Of a DNA stretch of 64,000 nucleotides, positions 10,122-18,232 are shown piece by piece. The position numbers were made by a program, and so were the translations under genes. Location: contig CATQGW010000004.1 in the NCBI GenBank assembly GCA_958295515.1, forward strand, positions 62,001-126,000, given 5' to 3'. The stretch's first letter is position 1. Each line of letters opens with the position of its first letter. The notes under the pieces were generated by a model, which did no database searches, had not been told where the DNA came from, and saw nothing but the letters and a program-made list of their open reading frames with translations. The stretch comes from an uncultured Dehalococcoidia bacterium. Lineage in GTDB: Bacteria > Chloroflexota > Dehalococcoidia > Bin125.

Positions 10122-10195
10122 CCGTCATACCCGCGCCCCGCCTTCTCCGTCATACCCGCGCCCCGCCGCGGGTATCTCGCCGCCACCAGCACCAA
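10122..10195 (+). repeat. Palindromic intergenic repeat (family A): one half copy plus one full copy
   Basis: A half copy (CGTCATACCCGCG, from 10123) followed by a full element (10148-10195). The core ACCCGCG..CGCGGGT can fold into a hairpin, followed by TATCTCGCCG and a tail ending ACCAGCACCAA. It lies between two same-strand genes. The same element recurs in at least nine other gaps. Confidence 0.8.
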
Positions 10196-10207
10196 CCCCC
10201 GCCCCCC

Positions 10208-11170
10208 TCAGTACCACTTCCCCTTGTCCACAACATTGACAAACTCCCCCCCGCCAACCAGCCGACGCGCATTCTCAAGCACCAGCTGATACCGCCGCTC
10301 AGGAATATCCGCCGCATCCGCCACCGCAATGTGCGGCGTCAGCAGCACATTCTCCATCCCCCACAGCGGATGCTCAGCCGGCAACGGCTCAATCTCGAAC
10401 ACATCCAGCGCCGCGCCCGCGATCTCCCCGCCCTCAAGCGCCGCGACCAAATCATCGAGCCGCGCCGTCATCCCCCGCCCAATGTTGATGAAGCACGCCG
10501 AGCGCTTCATCAGACCGAAGCGCGCCGCATTCCACATCCCCTCCGTCTCAGGCGTATGCGGGACCGTCGTGACCACAAAATCCGCCTCCGGCAGGCGTCG
10601 ATCAAGCTCGTCGGGCGCGATGATTTCGCCCGGCGCGTCCTCGCTCGGCCTCGGATCCACGCCGATCACCCGCGCCCCGAAGGCCGCGCAGAGGCGCGCA
10701 GTCTCCGCGCCAATCCCACCGACCCCGTTAATCAGCACCGTGGCATCGGCCAAATTCACGTATCCCCGCTTCCGCGCGCCGACATCCCAGCGGCGCTCCG
10801 CCTGCGCCGCGCTCCAATACGGCAGCCCGCGCGCCAGCGCCAGCAAGAACATCATGATGTGCTGCGCAATGTGGTCCGAGTAGATCCCGCGCGGGTTGCT
10901 CACCACCACCGAGTGCTCAGCCAGCTCCGGGTAATACCAGCCGACCGGCGGCCCCGCGAAGGGGTTCTGCAGCAGCCGCAGACGCTCCACGCTCGGCAGC
11001 ACTTCCGGCGACGCCCACCCGTAAGCCCCCTCCGCGTCCACCAGCTCCCGCGCCCCGGCCTCCTCGTCTTCGGCCACCACCACCTCCAGCTCCGGCAGCG
11101 CCTCCGCCAGCCGCCTCGCCCAGCTGCGGATGTCGTCGTCGATCGGCGGCAGAAAAACATATTTGGTCAT
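10208..11170 (-). CDS. D-2-hydroxyacid dehydrogenase (NAD-binding)
   Basis: A 320-residue enzyme of the D-isomer-specific 2-hydroxyacid dehydrogenase family. The NAD fold shows GVGGIGAETARL with VDPRP about 20 residues later. The catalytic residues can be placed: Arg in NIGRGMTARLDDL, Glu in DVFEIEPLPAEHPLW and His in LTPHIAVAD. These enzymes reduce 2-keto acids to D-2-hydroxy acids in the cytoplasm. It is the first gene of the leftward run that continues with the HpcH aldolase, and it is divergent from the crotonase at 11308. Substrate not determined. Confidence 0.87.
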   Translation of the reverse strand: MTKYVFLPPIDDDIRSWARRLAEALPELEVVVAEDEEAGARELVDAEGAYGWASPEVLPSVERLRLLQNPFAGPPVGWYYPELAEHSVVVSNPRGIYSDHIAQHIMMFLLALARGLPYWSAAQAERRWDVGARKRGYVNLADATVLINGVGGIGAETARLCAAFGARVIGVDPRPSEDAPGEIIAPDELDRRLPEADFVVTTVPHTPETEGMWNAARFGLMKRSACFINIGRGMTARLDDLVAALEGGEIAGAALDVFEIEPLPAEHPLWGMENVLLTPHIAVADAADIPERRYQLVLENARRLVGGGEFVNVVDKGKWY

Positions 11171-11307
11171 CGGGACACTCCCTCACGCAGGCGGCTGACA
11201 CGAAGGTACCAGCGCAGCAGCCGGTTCCGATCCCGATCCACGCCCCCTACCCTGTGCCGCAAACAGCGAGCGAGCAACCAAAGCGCAGCAGCGCCGGGGA
11301 GCATCCC

Positions 11308-12072
11308 ATGAGCGACGAACTCATCGTGGAGGACGGGCCGATCACGCGGCTCACGATCAACCGCCCGGAGCGTCACAACGCGATCAACACCGAGGTCGGC
11401 GACGCGATGGTTGAAGTCGTCAACCGCGTCGGGCGCGATCCCTCCGTGCAGGTGCTGATCCTGGCCGGCGCAGGGCGCTCGTTCTGCTCCGGCGACGACG
11501 TGAGCGAAGGCGCGGAGGGGCGCATCCCCGACTACCCCTGGCAAAACCCCTACCACGCGCCCCACATCGCCGCCTTCAATCTCGAACGCCACCCCTACTT
11601 CCGCCTCCAAACCCTGCTGCGACGCATCCCCCAGGCCGTCATCGCCGCCGTCCACGGCTACTGCATGGGTTCGGGCTTCGACCTCATGCTCGCGGCGGAC
11701 TACGCGCTCGCAGACCCTGAAGCCAGGCTGCGAATGGTGATCGGCGCGACCGCCTTCCTGCCCAAGTACGTCGGACTGAAGCACGCCACCCGGCTGATCA
11801 TGGACGACGGCTTCATCTCCGCGCAGGAAGCCGCCGACCTCGGGCTGATCACAAAGGTCGCGGCAGATGGCGCGCTGACCGAGGAGGTCGACGCCCTCGC
11901 CAACCGTCTGGCCGCGTTGGGACAAGAGCGGCACGGCTACTTCGGGGTCATCAAAGAATCGCTCAACCGCTCCCTCTTCCCCGCGCTCGACGACGACCTG
12001 CGAATGCAGCTAATCGGGCACCGAATGGGCGATCTCTACCGCCAGCACCCCTACGCGCAGGCCGACAGCTGA
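11308..12072 (+). CDS. Enoyl-CoA hydratase/isomerase (crotonase) family protein
   Basis: A 254-residue crotonase-fold protein. The start MSDELIVEDG has GGGGAG seven bases upstream; an earlier in-frame ATG at 11254 has no such site. Seen: LTINRPERHNAIN, the first oxyanion-hole loop SFCSGDDVSEG, the second at HGYCMGSGFDLMLAADYALA, and the C-terminal RLIMDDGFISAQEAADLGLI. The family hydrates enoyl-CoAs or isomerises or cleaves acyl-CoAs. It precedes a Gfo/Idh/MocA gene by 10 bp and is probably co-transcribed with it. Substrate unknown. Confidence 0.85.
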   Translation: MSDELIVEDGPITRLTINRPERHNAINTEVGDAMVEVVNRVGRDPSVQVLILAGAGRSFCSGDDVSEGAEGRIPDYPWQNPYHAPHIAAFNLERHPYFRLQTLLRRIPQAVIAAVHGYCMGSGFDLMLAADYALADPEARLRMVIGATAFLPKYVGLKHATRLIMDDGFISAQEAADLGLITKVAADGALTEEVDALANRLAALGQERHGYFGVIKESLNRSLFPALDDDLRMQLIGHRMGDLYRQHPYAQADS

Positions 12073-12082
12073 GGCGATCTCA

Positions 12083-13069
12083 ATGCCACTCCGCATCGGC
12101 GTGCTCGGAGCAGCCGGCATCACCCCCCGCTCGCTGGTCGCGCCGGCCGCCGCCCTGGATCAGATCGAGCTGCACTGCATAGCCGCCCGCGACCACCGCC
12201 GCGCCGAGCGCTTCGCCGCCCGCCACGCAATTCCCGTGGTCCACGACAGCTACGCCGACGTGATCGCCGATCCGCAGATCGACGCCGTCTACAACCCGCT
12301 CCAAATCAGCGGCCACAAGGAATGGACCTTGCGCGCGCTCCAGGCGGGCAAGCACGTGCTCTGCGAGAAGCCCCTCGCCATGAACGAAGCCGAAGCCCGG
12401 CAGATCGCCGACGCCGCGCGCGCGACCGGGCTGGTCTGCATCGAGGCCTTTCACTACTACTACCACCCCGTAGCCCGGCGCATGCGCGAGATCGTCCAGA
12501 GCGGCCGCCTCGGGCGCGTCCAATCCGCCGACGGGTACTTCCGCAGCGGGCTCGAAGACACGCCGCAACAAATCCGCTACCGCATCGAGCTGGGCGGCGG
12601 GGCCACCATGGACCTGGGCTGCTACCCGCTCCACATGCTGCGCCACATCTTCCAGGCCGAACCAGAGGTGCTCGCCGCCCACGCCGAAACGGTGCATGAC
12701 ATCGTGGACATCTCAATGGAAGCGCTGCTCCGCTTCCCCAACGGCGTCACCGCCCGCGCCGCCTCAAGCATGTCCCCCGGCGCCCCCCGCTCCGTCGAGA
12801 TCAACGTAATCGGCGACACCGGCAGAATGCGCGTAGTCGATCCACTCACCCCCCATCGCGGACACCGGATCGAACTGGAGACAACCTTCGGCAAGGTCGT
12901 CGAAACGCTCACCCTGACCCCAACATTCACATTCCAGTTGCGCGCCTTCGCAAACCAAATCAACGGCGGCCCGCCAATGCCCACCAACGCCGCCGACGGC
13001 GTAATCAGCATGCGAGTAATCGACAACATCTACCGCGCCGCCAACCTCCCCCCACGCGGCCAAGCCTGA
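12083..13069 (+). CDS. Gfo/Idh/MocA family NAD(P)-dependent oxidoreductase
   Basis: A 328-residue dehydrogenase. The Rossmann start IGVLGAAGIT is at residues 4-13, the catalytic-Lys motif CEKPLAMN around 93-100, and the substrate-domain helix GGGATMDLGCYPLHML around 172-187. The last motif resembles dimeric dihydrodiol dehydrogenase and glucose-fructose oxidoreductase relatives (DxGxY/CP). Only 10 bp separate it from the upstream crotonase gene. Downstream is a dense cluster of intergenic repeats. Likely acts on a sugar or cyclic diol; not resolved. Confidence 0.86.
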   Translation: MPLRIGVLGAAGITPRSLVAPAAALDQIELHCIAARDHRRAERFAARHAIPVVHDSYADVIADPQIDAVYNPLQISGHKEWTLRALQAGKHVLCEKPLAMNEAEARQIADAARATGLVCIEAFHYYYHPVARRMREIVQSGRLGRVQSADGYFRSGLEDTPQQIRYRIELGGGATMDLGCYPLHMLRHIFQAEPEVLAAHAETVHDIVDISMEALLRFPNGVTARAASSMSPGAPRSVEINVIGDTGRMRVVDPLTPHRGHRIELETTFGKVVETLTLTPTFTFQLRAFANQINGGPPMPTNAADGVISMRVIDNIYRAANLPPRGQA

Positions 13070-13071
13070 GC

Positions 13072-13348
13072 CGTCATCCCGGCATACCCGCCACCCTTTC
13101 CGTCATACCCACGCTCGCCAATTCCGTCATACCCGCGCTCGCCAATTCCGTCATACCCGCGCCCCGCCGCGGGTATCTCGCCGTGACTGGCACCCACCCC
13201 TGCCTTTCCGTCATTCCCGCCCCTCCTCTCCGTCACACCCGCCACCCCTTTCCGTCATTCCCGCCCCTCCTCTTCGTCATTCCCGCGAAAGCGGGAACCC
13301 CCACCGCACCACCTCCAACCCCCGCCTCCTTATTCCGTCACACCCGCA
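13072..13348 (+). repeat. Cluster of palindromic repeats with 24-bp tandem units
   Basis: This gap between convergent genes is filled with repeat sequence. Two 24-bp tandem units (13101-13124 and 13125-13148; CGTCATACCC(A/G)CGCTCGC then CAATTC) lead into a full family A element starting at 13149. After it come several lone left halves (CGTCATTCCCGCCCCTCC and similar) and one family B copy (CGTCATTCCCGCGAAAGCGG, about 13278-13300). No gene is seen. The order suggests stepwise duplication of the left half of the element. Confidence 0.8.
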
Positions 13349-13360
13349 CCCCCAGCACCC

Positions 13361-14518
13361 TCAGCCCCCCGCAGCCTCGCCGAGAAAATCAACCAGCAAC
13401 CCCGCAACCACCTCCGACTGCTCCTGCTGCACCCAATGACCCGCCCCCTCAACCAGATGCCGACCAAGCATCCTCGGGCAAGCCTCCCGCGGCATACGCT
13501 CAAACGCCCCCGGCGACTGGTGAACGCCCCAGTCGCTCGTCCCCGCGATAAAACAGGTCGGCACCTCAATCGCCCGCCCGCTAAAGACCTGCAGCTGCGC
13601 AATACAAGCCGCATCCCGCGCCGCCCGATACCACTGCAAGCCGCCCTGAAAGCCGTTACGGGCGTACTCCGCCGCGTAAACCGCAAGCTCAGCCTCAGTA
13701 AGCCAGTCGCAGCCGGCGATCGCTTCCGCCCCCGGCATCTCGCGCCCGACCGCAGTCGGCATATCATCGTCCAGCAGCATCACGTAGTAATGCGGCAGCT
13801 TCGCCAGCTCATCCGCTCGCCAGGCGTCAAGCGGATGCGGCCGATTGGCCGTCCAATCGGCGCTCTTCATGTGGTAATACGCGCGCAGAAAATCATGCAC
13901 CCCCTGCGGCGCGCCCCGCATCTCCGCGTCCGCCGGCCGCGTGCAGTAGTAAGCCTGATAGTGCTTGCGCGGCGGCTCAAGCGCCGCCAGATCGTCCGCG
14001 ATACCCGCCCCGCCGGCCGCGCCCGACCCGCGGTATTCCCCCGCCGGCAGCCCAGGCGGACCAACAAACGGACCGCTCATCATCACCGCCGAATGAAAGA
14101 TGTCCGGGCGGATCAAAGCGCTGTAAGCCGCAACCGGCGAGCCGAAATCATGCCCAATCACCGCGGCCACCGAGTCCCGCCCCAGCGCCGCCACCAACCC
14201 CATCGCATCGCGCACCAGATTGAACATCCCATAAGCGCGCAGATCGCCGTCGTAGTCCCCGTCCCAGCCGCTGGTCCGTCCATACCCGCGCTGGTCGGGA
14301 GCCACCACGTAGTACCCCGCCTCAGCCAGCGCCGGCATCACCCTCCGCCAGCTAAACGCCAACTCCGGAAAGCCATGCAGCAGCAGCACCAGCGGACGCT
14401 GCGGCTCATCCACCCCCGCCTCAAGCACATGCATCCTCAGCCCATTGACATCCTCCACAAACCGCGAGCGAATCCCCAAATCCAGCGTCTCCGCCCCATA
14501 GGCGACAAGTTCATTCAT
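13361..14518 (-). CDS. Alpha/beta hydrolase, epoxide hydrolase-like
   Basis: A 385-residue hydrolase. The start MNELVAYGAETL has GAGGAGG just upstream; the longer frame was rejected. Motifs fit soluble epoxide hydrolases: HGFPE oxyanion motif, DQRGYGRT, the nucleophile elbow GHDFGS with Asp as nucleophile, and C-terminal GHWVQQEQ with the catalytic His. A lid region with several Tyr lies between. The reaction would be hydrolysis of an epoxide to a vicinal diol; dehalogenases share the Asp nucleophile and are not excluded. Cytoplasmic, no signal peptide. It stands alone between repeat clusters. Confidence 0.83.
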   Translation of the reverse strand: MNELVAYGAETLDLGIRSRFVEDVNGLRMHVLEAGVDEPQRPLVLLLHGFPELAFSWRRVMPALAEAGYYVVAPDQRGYGRTSGWDGDYDGDLRAYGMFNLVRDAMGLVAALGRDSVAAVIGHDFGSPVAAYSALIRPDIFHSAVMMSGPFVGPPGLPAGEYRGSGAAGGAGIADDLAALEPPRKHYQAYYCTRPADAEMRGAPQGVHDFLRAYYHMKSADWTANRPHPLDAWRADELAKLPHYYVMLLDDDMPTAVGREMPGAEAIAGCDWLTEAELAVYAAEYARNGFQGGLQWYRAARDAACIAQLQVFSGRAIEVPTCFIAGTSDWGVHQSPGAFERMPREACPRMLGRHLVEGAGHWVQQEQSEVVAGLLVDFLGEAAGG

Positions 14519-14599
14519 CGCTTCCCTCCTCAACCCCAACCCCACAATACGCCAAACCCCAACGCCCGCCCCCCTTTCCGCCACGCCCACCCCCTTCTC

Positions 14600-14682
14600 C
14601 CGTCATACCCGCGCTCCGCCGCGGGTATCTCGCCGTGACCGGCACCCACCCCCGCATCCTCGCTGCGAGATACCCGCGGCGA
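14600..14682. repeat. Family A repeat, full copy plus inverted part copy
   Basis: A full forward element at about 14600-14647 (CGTCATACCCGCGCTCCGCC, then GCGGGTATCTCGCCGTGACC), followed by an inverted partial copy at 14664-14682 (GCGAGATACCCGCGGCGAG). The two face each other in the gap between two same-strand genes. Confidence 0.75.
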
Positions 14683-14714
14683 GGCGCATCAATGAAGGAA
14701 AAGCGGCGCGGAAA

Positions 14715-15503
14715 TCAGCGCCCCTTGAACTGAGGCGTCCGCTTCTCCATGAACGCCCTGGGACCCTCGATCGCATCCTCACTCCCGAACGCCCGCGTCG
14801 CGAGCACCGATTCCAGACTCCACGCCTGCTCCCACGACATCCCCATCGCCCCCCGCACCGCGATCTCCTTGGCCGTGCGCACCGCCAGCGGACCGTTGGC
14901 GCAGATCAGATCAGCGATCGCGTGGGTCGTGGCCAGCAGCTGATCCTGCGGAACCACCCGGTTAATCAGCCCGCACTGCAACGCCTCGCGCGCGCTCAGC
15001 CGGCGCCCGGTGAGCAGCAGCTCCATCGCCCACGCCCAGGGAATCTGGCGCGGCAGCCGAATGTGCGAGCCGCCCGCCGGCACGATCCCCCAGCGCACCT
15101 CCTGAAGCCCAAACTCCGCGTGCTCAGCCGCGACGCGAATATCAGTGCCAAGCATGAACTCCAGCCCACCGGCGATGCAGTACCCGTTGACCGCAGCCAA
15201 CACAGGCTTGTGGACGCTGTGCAGCGACCGAGTCTCATCAACCTTGAGCGGCTGCTCGCGCGTCGCCTTGGCGCGGTTCGGGATCGTGCTGCTCAAGTCT
15301 GCGCCCGCGCAAAACGCGCGCTCGCCCGCCCCGGTCACGATCGCCACCCACAGGTCGGGATCCTCGTTGAAGTCGTCAGTCGCCTCGCGCAGCAGCCCAA
15401 GCAGCTCAGGGCTCATCGCATTCATCCGCTCCGGCCGGTTGAACGTGATCAAAGCCCGCCGGTTGGCATAGTCCTTCTCATAGATCAGCGGCAAATCAGT
15501 CAT
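14715..15503 (-). CDS. Enoyl-CoA hydratase/isomerase (crotonase) family protein
   Basis: A 262-residue crotonase. The start MTDLPLIYEKDY has GGAG nine bases upstream. Features: ITFNRPERMNAMSPE, oxyanion loop AFCAGADLSST, HKPVLAAVNGYCIAGGLEFM, and FGLQEVRWGIVPAGGSHIRLPRQI, which carries the position of the usual catalytic Glu. The C-terminus ends EKRTPQFKGR, as in many members. It closely resembles the crotonase at 32845-33636 in layout. Likely acts in acyl-CoA breakdown; substrate unknown. Confidence 0.86.
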   Translation of the reverse strand: MTDLPLIYEKDYANRRALITFNRPERMNAMSPELLGLLREATDDFNEDPDLWVAIVTGAGERAFCAGADLSSTIPNRAKATREQPLKVDETRSLHSVHKPVLAAVNGYCIAGGLEFMLGTDIRVAAEHAEFGLQEVRWGIVPAGGSHIRLPRQIPWAWAMELLLTGRRLSAREALQCGLINRVVPQDQLLATTHAIADLICANGPLAVRTAKEIAVRGAMGMSWEQAWSLESVLATRAFGSEDAIEGPRAFMEKRTPQFKGR

Positions 15504-15620
15504 CGTGCATCTCCATTCACATCGCCGTGCATGCCAATACATTACTAGTGCCTGTTCGCCACACACGCTCCCACGCTCAAAGCACCATCGCACCCACTCT
15601 CAACGCACCGTCACACCCGC

Positions 15621-15714
15621 GCTCAAAGCTCCGCATGCCCTCGCTCAGAGCTCCGCATGCCCTCGCTCAAAGCTCCGTCATACCCGCGCTTGCCGCGGGT
15701 ATCTCGCCGAGCCC
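15621..15714 (+). repeat. 22-bp tandem repeat running into a family A element
   Basis: Two tandem 22-bp units (GCTCAAAGCTCCGCATGCCC plus TC, from 15621 and 15643), then a third unit that grades into CGTCATACCCGCGCTTGCCG and the rest of a family A element, ending near 15714. Weaker, related units extend upstream from about 15560. It lies between two leftward genes. Confidence 0.7.
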
Positions 15715-15731
15715 GGCACAGATCTCAGCGC

Positions 15732-16553
15732 TCAAACCCGCCGCTCAAACTGAGCCGCCACCACCGCAATCCCCACCAGAGCCGCCCCCAGAATGGCGAT
15801 CACCCCCGCATTGCGGATCAACAGAGACGACACATCCACCCCAATCGCATAGAGCTCAACCAGAAGCGGATCAGCAGAAGCAGCTTGCAGATTGGCAAAT
15901 CGCCCCTCCGCAACAATCCCCATGACCAGCGCCAGCAAACCGCCCGCCCCCAGCGCCGCGCCCAGATAAAGAACGCGCCACGCGCCGCGCCCCTGCGCCA
16001 CAGTCCCCAGCGCAAGCGGCACAAACGCGCAGAGCGAGACAATCAGCGCAATCACCGCCAGCGTCCGCCCGCCCGACGTGAGCCGCCCCGCCGTGCCCGA
16101 GAACACCGACATCTGCGAGAAAAAGTCGGTCACTCCGCGCGGCTCCTCCAGCAGCGCGTCGAAGCCGCCGTCGTAGAGACTCCGCGCAAGCCGCGCGGTG
16201 ATCAGGTCCGCCGCGCCGGTCGGACCGGCGTTCAGCTCTTCAGCGGAGAGCGACAACTCCAGCGGCAACTCGCCCAGGTCAAGCGCCTCGCCCGCGGCCG
16301 CCGCAGCCGTGAGATCCTCCCAACCCACCACGACCGCCGCATCGATCTCAAAGAGCGTGCGGCTCACCCGCCCCAGCAGCGTTTCCGCCGTCTGCCGCTG
16401 CGTCACCTGCGCCGCGGTCACCGTCAGCGCGACAATCGTCGTGACCGCCGCAGTCAGCGCGAGCACCGCCCAGTGCCCAATCCCCACCCGCCGCGGCGCC
16501 GACGGCGCGCCGCCGATCCGCCGCAGCGACGCCTCCGGAACCGAACGGCTCAC
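15732..16553 (-). CDS. Hypothetical membrane protein
   Basis: A 273-residue protein with one hydrophobic helix near residues 27-48, an extracytoplasmic-looking region of about 110 residues, and three helices in the C-terminal half (TLAVIALIVSLCAFVPLALG, VLYLGAALGAGGLLALVMGI and GVIAILGAALVGIAVVAA). No catalytic motif is seen and I do not recognise the family. Its ATG overlaps the stop of the RDD gene (ATGA), so the two are coupled and probably work together in the membrane. Confidence 0.65.
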   Translation of the reverse strand: MSRSVPEASLRRIGGAPSAPRRVGIGHWAVLALTAAVTTIVALTVTAAQVTQRQTAETLLGRVSRTLFEIDAAVVVGWEDLTAAAAAGEALDLGELPLELSLSAEELNAGPTGAADLITARLARSLYDGGFDALLEEPRGVTDFFSQMSVFSGTAGRLTSGGRTLAVIALIVSLCAFVPLALGTVAQGRGAWRVLYLGAALGAGGLLALVMGIVAEGRFANLQAASADPLLVELYAIGVDVSSLLIRNAGVIAILGAALVGIAVVAAQFERRV

Positions 16554-17041
16554 GAAGACGCCGGTTTCACCGCTGCGCCGCCGCGCTCCAGCAGCCAGGC
16601 CCCGGTCAACCGATCAACCGGCGCGCAGCCCCGCGGATCAAGCCACGGCCACCAGAGCCCAATCAGCGCAATCCAGCCGGGCCACCAGAGCAGCCCGCGC
16701 GCCGCCGCCTGTCCCGCCGACGCGCCCACCCGCAGACCCAACAGCCGCGCCCCAATCGTGCCCCCCCTGAGCGTCCCCAGCGCGATGTAGAGCGCCGCCG
16801 CCGGGAACCACAGCGCCGCCACCGCGTAGCCCACCAGCCACTGCCCGAAGCTGGGATCCGAGCTGAGCGGGTCAACTTGGGCGAGCATCACCGCGAGCGC
16901 CAGCAGCGCGCACAGCGCGCCGATCGCGAACACGACCAGCAGGTCGATCGCCCCCGCAAGCAGCCGCGCCTCGCGGCGGGCCGGAACCCAGCCCTCGCTA
17001 TCCTCTCGTCCGATCTGCCGCATCCACCCCAAACCTGGCAT
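16550..17041 (-). CDS. RDD family membrane protein
   Basis: About 163 residues. The RDD pattern is visible: ARREARLLAGAIDLLVVFAIG (Arg then Asp in helix 1), a second helix with FPAAALYIALGTLRGGTIGARLLGLRV, and a short C-terminal hydrophobic region. RDD proteins are small polytopic membrane proteins of mostly unknown role, some in sodium/proton exchange. Two starts are possible, MPGLGW (17041) or MRQIGR (17023). The first leaves only five bases to the divergent start at 17047, so the second may be right. It overlaps the downstream membrane-protein gene by four bases. Confidence 0.72.
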   Translation of the reverse strand: MPGLGWMRQIGREDSEGWVPARREARLLAGAIDLLVVFAIGALCALLALAVMLAQVDPLSSDPSFGQWLVGYAVAALWFPAAALYIALGTLRGGTIGARLLGLRVGASAGQAAARGLLWWPGWIALIGLWWPWLDPRGCAPVDRLTGAWLLERGGAAVKPASS

Positions 17042-17046
17042 CCGAT

Positions 17047-18219
17047 ATGTCCGCTCCCTACCCGCGCCGCCTGCGCCAGAGTATCGCCGCCGCCCTGCTC
17101 GCGGTGGGACTGCTCGGCTCGATCGCCCTAATCGCCGCGCTCGCCTCCGCCCATCTCGGACGCTCCGCCGGCGCAGCCACGCCCTTGAACGAAACAATCA
17201 GCGAAGCAGCCGACGACCAACGCTTCACCCTGCTCCGCTGGGAGCTCGAGTTCGTCTTCAATCGCTGGCTCGCACTGGTCGGCGAACTGGTCTACGACGC
17301 GCCGTCATGCGACGCGCCCGCAGCGCTGGAGCGTCTGGCGACAAACGCTGCAAACGCAGACGAACGCTCCACGCAGTGCGTCGAGCGCGCCCTCGAGCGC
17401 GCCCTCGCCGCCGCGATCTCCGAAGCCGGGCTGACCACGCCGCTCCCCCTCTTTCGCTCCCAATCCGTCGTCTGGCCGCCGGTCGATCTCAAGCTGCAAC
17501 GCGCCCCGCGCGTGCTCGCCATCTCCCCGCGCTCCGAAATCCGACTCGCCGCGAGCGTGCTCCTCTCGCCCCGGCTTGAGCGCAGCGAATACGCCGCGAT
17601 CGAGGCCGCGGTCGAAGCCGACGGCGAATGGTCCGCCTGGATCGGCGGCATAGGCGGCGTCGCCACCTACCCCGCGTTAATCATCCCCCGCGCCGACTGG
17701 TACGATGCCCTGCGCCTGGCCGCGCACGAGTGGCTCCACCACTACCTGATCTTCCACCCGCTCGGACGCGCCTACTTCGCCTCCGACGCGCTGCGCACGA
17801 TCAACGAAACCGCCGCCGACATCGCCGGCGACGAGCTCGGCGCGCTCGCCGCCGGCGTCGCGCCGACCGAGCACACCGCGCTCGAACTCGAACTCCCCGA
17901 ACATCCCGCCGCCGCCGCCCTGCGCAGTCTGCGTCTGGAGGTCGACGCCCTGCTGGCCGCCGGCCAGGTGGCAAATGCGGAGGCGCGGATGGCGGAGGCG
18001 CAGGCAAACCTGGCCGCGCTGGGCGCGCGCTACCGCCGCATCAACCAAGCCTTCTTCGCCTTCCGCGGCGGCTACGCCGACCAGCCCGGCGCAACCAGTC
18101 CCTACGGACCGCTCCTGCAAGAACTCCGCCGGCGAAGCCGATCGCTGGCAGAGTTCGTCGCAGCGATTCGGCCAATCAATTCGACGGCAACAGCCGACGC
18201 CGTGCTCGGCGGGCGCTAA
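17047..18219 (+). CDS. Membrane-anchored HEXXH zinc metalloprotease, family not recognised
   Basis: A 390-residue protein with one membrane helix near residues 10-33 and a long extracytoplasmic part. The zinc-protease motif HEWLH is at 227-231, followed 22 residues on by NETAADIAGDE (Glu254), in a good place for the third zinc ligand of a gluzincin. Length and flanks do not match a family I can name. A coiled-coil-like Ala/Leu-rich stretch follows at about 290-320. It is divergent from the RDD gene with almost no spacer, which suggests leaderless mRNAs. Adjacent M23 peptidase points to a cell-envelope role. Confidence 0.72.
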   Translation: MSAPYPRRLRQSIAAALLAVGLLGSIALIAALASAHLGRSAGAATPLNETISEAADDQRFTLLRWELEFVFNRWLALVGELVYDAPSCDAPAALERLATNAANADERSTQCVERALERALAAAISEAGLTTPLPLFRSQSVVWPPVDLKLQRAPRVLAISPRSEIRLAASVLLSPRLERSEYAAIEAAVEADGEWSAWIGGIGGVATYPALIIPRADWYDALRLAAHEWLHHYLIFHPLGRAYFASDALRTINETAADIAGDELGALAAGVAPTEHTALELELPEHPAAAALRSLRLEVDALLAAGQVANAEARMAEAQANLAALGARYRRINQAFFAFRGGYADQPGATSPYGPLLQELRRRSRSLAEFVAAIRPINSTATADAVLGGR

Positions 18220-18232
18220 GCATGGGCAAGCG

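Noticed and set aside
13072..13348. Repeats as insertion-sequence ends or attachment sites
   Set aside because: No transposase or integrase, no target duplication, and the same repeat occurs in many gaps with unrelated flanks.
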